Assembly: GCF_012396015.1 (NCBI RefSeq) | Contig: NZ_JAAXOQ010000006.1 | Coordinates: forward strand, 115,254-179,253 | Length of the DNA stretch: 64,000 bases | Source: Tsukamurella spumae | Lineage (GTDB): Bacteria > Actinomycetota > Actinomycetes > Mycobacteriales > Mycobacteriaceae | Direction of reading: 5' to 3' | Shown: one piece after another, positions 62,280 through 64,000 of the stretch | Position numbering within the stretch: position 1 is the stretch's first letter | How the letters are laid out: each line of letters begins with the position of its first letter | Translations under genes and position numbers: made by a program | Notes under the pieces: generated by a model | The model's database searches: none | Told to the model about the DNA's origin: nothing | The model's input: the letters and a program-made list of their open reading frames with translations, nothing else

Positions 62280-62347
62280 CGGATTCCTTTCGCAGGTAGT
62301 TCGTCTACGAAAGTACATCGCTCTGCGGGGCGCGGCAAGAACATGTT

Positions 62348-63388
62348 TCAGGAATGCGTCAGCGTGCGTCGTCCCAGGTGATACGCCGGATCGCCGAACA
62401 ACTGCGACGACGAGTGGGCGCGCTTGAAATACAGGTGCGCGTCGTGCTCCCACGTGATGCCGATGCCGCCGTGCAACTGGATCATCTCCGCGGCGACGGC
62501 GCTGAAGGCCTCCGAACAGTAGGTCTTCGCCGTCGCGACCGCGAGCGGAGCGTCCGCATCGCCCCGGTCGAGGGCCTCGCCCGCGGCGGCGACCGCCGAC
62601 CGCGCCGACTCCACGAGGACGTACATGTCCGCCATCCGGTGCTTGAGCGCCTGGAAGGAGCCGATGGCCCGGCCGAACTGTACTCGGGAGCTCGCGTATT
62701 CGACGGTGAGCGCGAGCGCTCGCGCGGCGGCCCCGGCCTGTTCGGCGGCGAGGACGGCGGCCGCGATGTCGAGCGCGTGCGCCAGGGCGGCCTCCGCGTC
62801 GCCCGGCAGCAGCCTTCCGGCGAGGCCGTCGACGGTGACCTCCGCGAACCGTCGAGTGGGATCCATCGAGGGAGTGTGCCGTCGGTGTGCCGACGCCCCG
62901 TCGACGAGGTACAGCTCGTCTCCCGCGACGACGACGAGGTCGTCGGCGAGGTCACCGTCGAGCACGTATTGCGCGGTGCCGGAGAGTGTTCCGTCGACGG
63001 CGCGGAGGGGACGGTCGGTGAACGACGTGCCGGCGAACACCGCCGCCGCCGTCCGCTCGCCGGAGGCGAGGGCGGGCAGGAGCCCCGCATCGCCGGTCCG
63101 CGCGAGCAAAGCGGTCGCCAGCACCGAGGAGCCCAGGAACGGCGACGGGATCAGCTGGCGGCCCAACTCCTCCGCCACCACCTGCAGCGCGCGGACGCCG
63201 GCGCCCACGCCGTCGTGCTCTTCGGGGACGGCGAGCGCCGCGACGCCGACCTGCTCGCACAGCACCGACCACAGCTCGCGGTCGTAGCCCTCGGGGGAGT
63301 CGATCGCGGCGCGGAGCGCAGCCGCGGACCACCGCCGGTCGACGACGCTGCGGACGGCATCGGCGAGGTCGTTCAGCTCGTCGGTCAT
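62348..63388 (-). CDS. Acyl-CoA dehydrogenase, small (FadE-type) subunit
   Basis: A 346-residue acyl-CoA dehydrogenase of the actinobacterial heteromeric type. VPEEHDGVGAGVRALQVVAEELG and VEYASSRVQFGRAIGSFQALKH are family segments, and IQLHGGIGITWEHDAHLYFKR closes the C-terminal helix domain. Such genes come in pairs, both chains being needed for FAD binding on steroid side-chain or ring substrates. The pair partner is the truncated gene upstream. ATG 63388 overlaps its TGA by four bases. A longer frame to 63481 is open but lies within the partner. Confidence 0.85.
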   Translation of the reverse strand: MTDELNDLADAVRSVVDRRWSAAALRAAIDSPEGYDRELWSVLCEQVGVAALAVPEEHDGVGAGVRALQVVAEELGRQLIPSPFLGSSVLATALLARTGDAGLLPALASGERTAAAVFAGTSFTDRPLRAVDGTLSGTAQYVLDGDLADDLVVVAGDELYLVDGASAHRRHTPSMDPTRRFAEVTVDGLAGRLLPGDAEAALAHALDIAAAVLAAEQAGAAARALALTVEYASSRVQFGRAIGSFQALKHRMADMYVLVESARSAVAAAGEALDRGDADAPLAVATAKTYCSEAFSAVAAEMIQLHGGIGITWEHDAHLYFKRAHSSSQLFGDPAYHLGRRTLTHS

Positions 63389-63870
63389 CGCGCCGCCTTC
63401 CGGACGGCGTCGAGCACGATCGCGCGGTGTTCCGCCTGGGTTCCCCACGCCGACTGCAGCGCTCGTACCTTCGTGATCCACAGACCCAGATCGTGTTCGG
63501 CGGTGTAGCCGATCGCGCCGTGCACCTGCAGCGCGGTGCGCGCGGCCAGGTACGCGGCGTCGGCCGCAGCGATCCGCGCCGCGGACACGTCGCGCACCGG
63601 GTCGAGATCGACGCCGCGCGAGGAGGCCCCGGACAGCGAGACCGCCGCGCCGTTCAGCAGCGGCGCCGCGAGTTCGAGCCGCGTCGCCACGTCGGCGAGG
63701 AGGTGCTTGATCGCCTGGTACTCGCCGATCGCCTTCCCGTACTGCGACCGCGCCTTCGCGTACCCGACGGTGTCGTCGAGCAGGCGCCGACCCGCACCGA
63801 GCAGCTGCGCCGCCACCGCGAAGGCCCCCGCCACCTCCCCCGATTGAACACCGTTATGGAGAATCCGACC
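63385..63870 (-). pseudogene. Acyl-CoA dehydrogenase truncated by an insertion sequence
   Basis: Only the C-terminal domain remains. It includes VAAQLLGAGRRLLDDTVGYA, RSQYGKAIGEYQAIKHLLAD and LQVHGAIGYTAEHDLGLW. The frame runs upstream as GRILHNGVQSGEVAGAF, then reaches a stop at 63889-63891 inside IS-like sequence. A full gene would need about 200 more N-terminal residues. The exact junction is uncertain and lies between about 63842 and 63885. The surviving small-subunit gene downstream has lost its partner and probably its promoter. Confidence 0.8.
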
Positions 63871-64000
63871 TGCGGCGGATCCAAGAGGCTAGCGCAACAC
63901 GGCTCTATGCTGCTTGTTCGGATAGTAGTTGGTCGAGTGCCTCGGCTGGTGTCTGCCAGTCGAGGCGCTTGCGGGGCCGGCGGTTTAGCTGGGCGGCGAC
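63871..64000 (-). mobile_element. End of an IS30-family insertion sequence
   Basis: The window ends inside this element. The transposase frame runs off the edge, and its 3' end is followed by about 35 bases (GTGTTGCGC and GGATCCGCC, read on the minus strand) that resemble the terminal repeats of actinobacterial IS30 elements. The end position is an estimate. Confidence 0.65.
63905..64000 (-). CDS. IS30-family transposase, C-terminal fragment
   Basis: Thirty-one codons and a TAG are visible on the minus strand. LNRRPRKRLDWQTPAEALDQ is the invariant C-terminus of IS30-family DDE transposases, the part after the catalytic Glu. The rest of the gene lies beyond position 64000. No frameshift is seen in this part. 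Confidence 0.88.
   Translation of the reverse strand, partial: VAAQLNRRPRKRLDWQTPAEALDQLLSEQAA

Noticed and set aside
62337..62350. A KstR-like sequence AAGAACATGTTTCA
   Set aside because: It overlaps the end of the dehydrogenase gene, mismatches the first base of the motif and is about 60 bases from a methyltransferase with no steroid link.

Overview
The window is 64 kb of very GC-rich DNA from an actinobacterium of the order Mycobacteriales. The codon use, the Tad pilus operon, the dpp operon and the cholesterol genes all fit Tsukamurella, Gordonia or a close relative; the genus is an inference because no marker gene in the window settles it. Positions 43-30884 follow, in inverted orientation, the gene order of Mycobacterium tuberculosis from Rv3670 (ephE) down to Rv3644c (DNA polymerase III delta-prime subunit). 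The gene identities in that part are therefore well supported by both sequence and context.

Region 1 (43-8375) holds an ephE/holin-X-like/nhaA run, an MFS transporter with a ketopantoate-reductase-like gene, mug, a SnoaL-like protein and acetyl-CoA synthetase. Region 2 (8606-14627) is a dipeptide ABC transporter operon (dppABC plus a double ATPase) followed by a degenerate Fic-like protein. Region 3 (14628-15065) has no protein gene. It lies exactly where mycobacteria carry the abundant sRNA MTS2823/Ms1, and it shows a strong leftward promoter with a perfect CRP site between its -35 and -10 elements. Region 4 (15066-20612) is an HAD phosphatase and the Ssd/Tad pilus operon. Region 5 (20800-30884) has a TfoX-like protein, an MrfA-like helicase, cspA with a textbook terminator, topA, a membrane adenylate cyclase and holB.

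Region 6 (30897-40862) is more accessory. It has a receptor Ser/Thr kinase, an EthA-like monooxygenase beside a PucR regulator, an ACR3-like permease, and iron genes (a siderophore-interacting protein, a siderophore-binding lipoprotein and two IdeR/DtxR-type boxes) around tRNA-Thr(CGT). It also has an SPFH membrane protein/ribbon-helix-helix operon behind a perfect 26-bp palindrome. An AraC regulator beside the siderophore-interacting gene is broken by a one-base frameshift.

Region 7 (41393-60609) is a steroid catabolism island marked by four KstR-type boxes. One arm removes the last side-chain carbons: a fused ChsE1-ChsE2 acyl-CoA dehydrogenase, then ChsH2, ChsH1 and Ltp2, plus ChsH3. KshA/KshB and KstD open ring B. 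HsaA, HsaD, HsaC and HsaB then degrade rings A/B in the usual hsaADCB order. Region 8 (60610-64000) has a lipoprotein, a frameshifted SAM methyltransferase and a pair of acyl-CoA dehydrogenase genes. The upstream member of that pair is cut by an IS30-family element that runs off the window end.

Several genes show an actinobacterial -10 hexamer (TANNNT) six to eight bases before the start codon and no Shine-Dalgarno sequence, which suggests leaderless transcripts. No CRISPR array, prophage or rRNA was seen.
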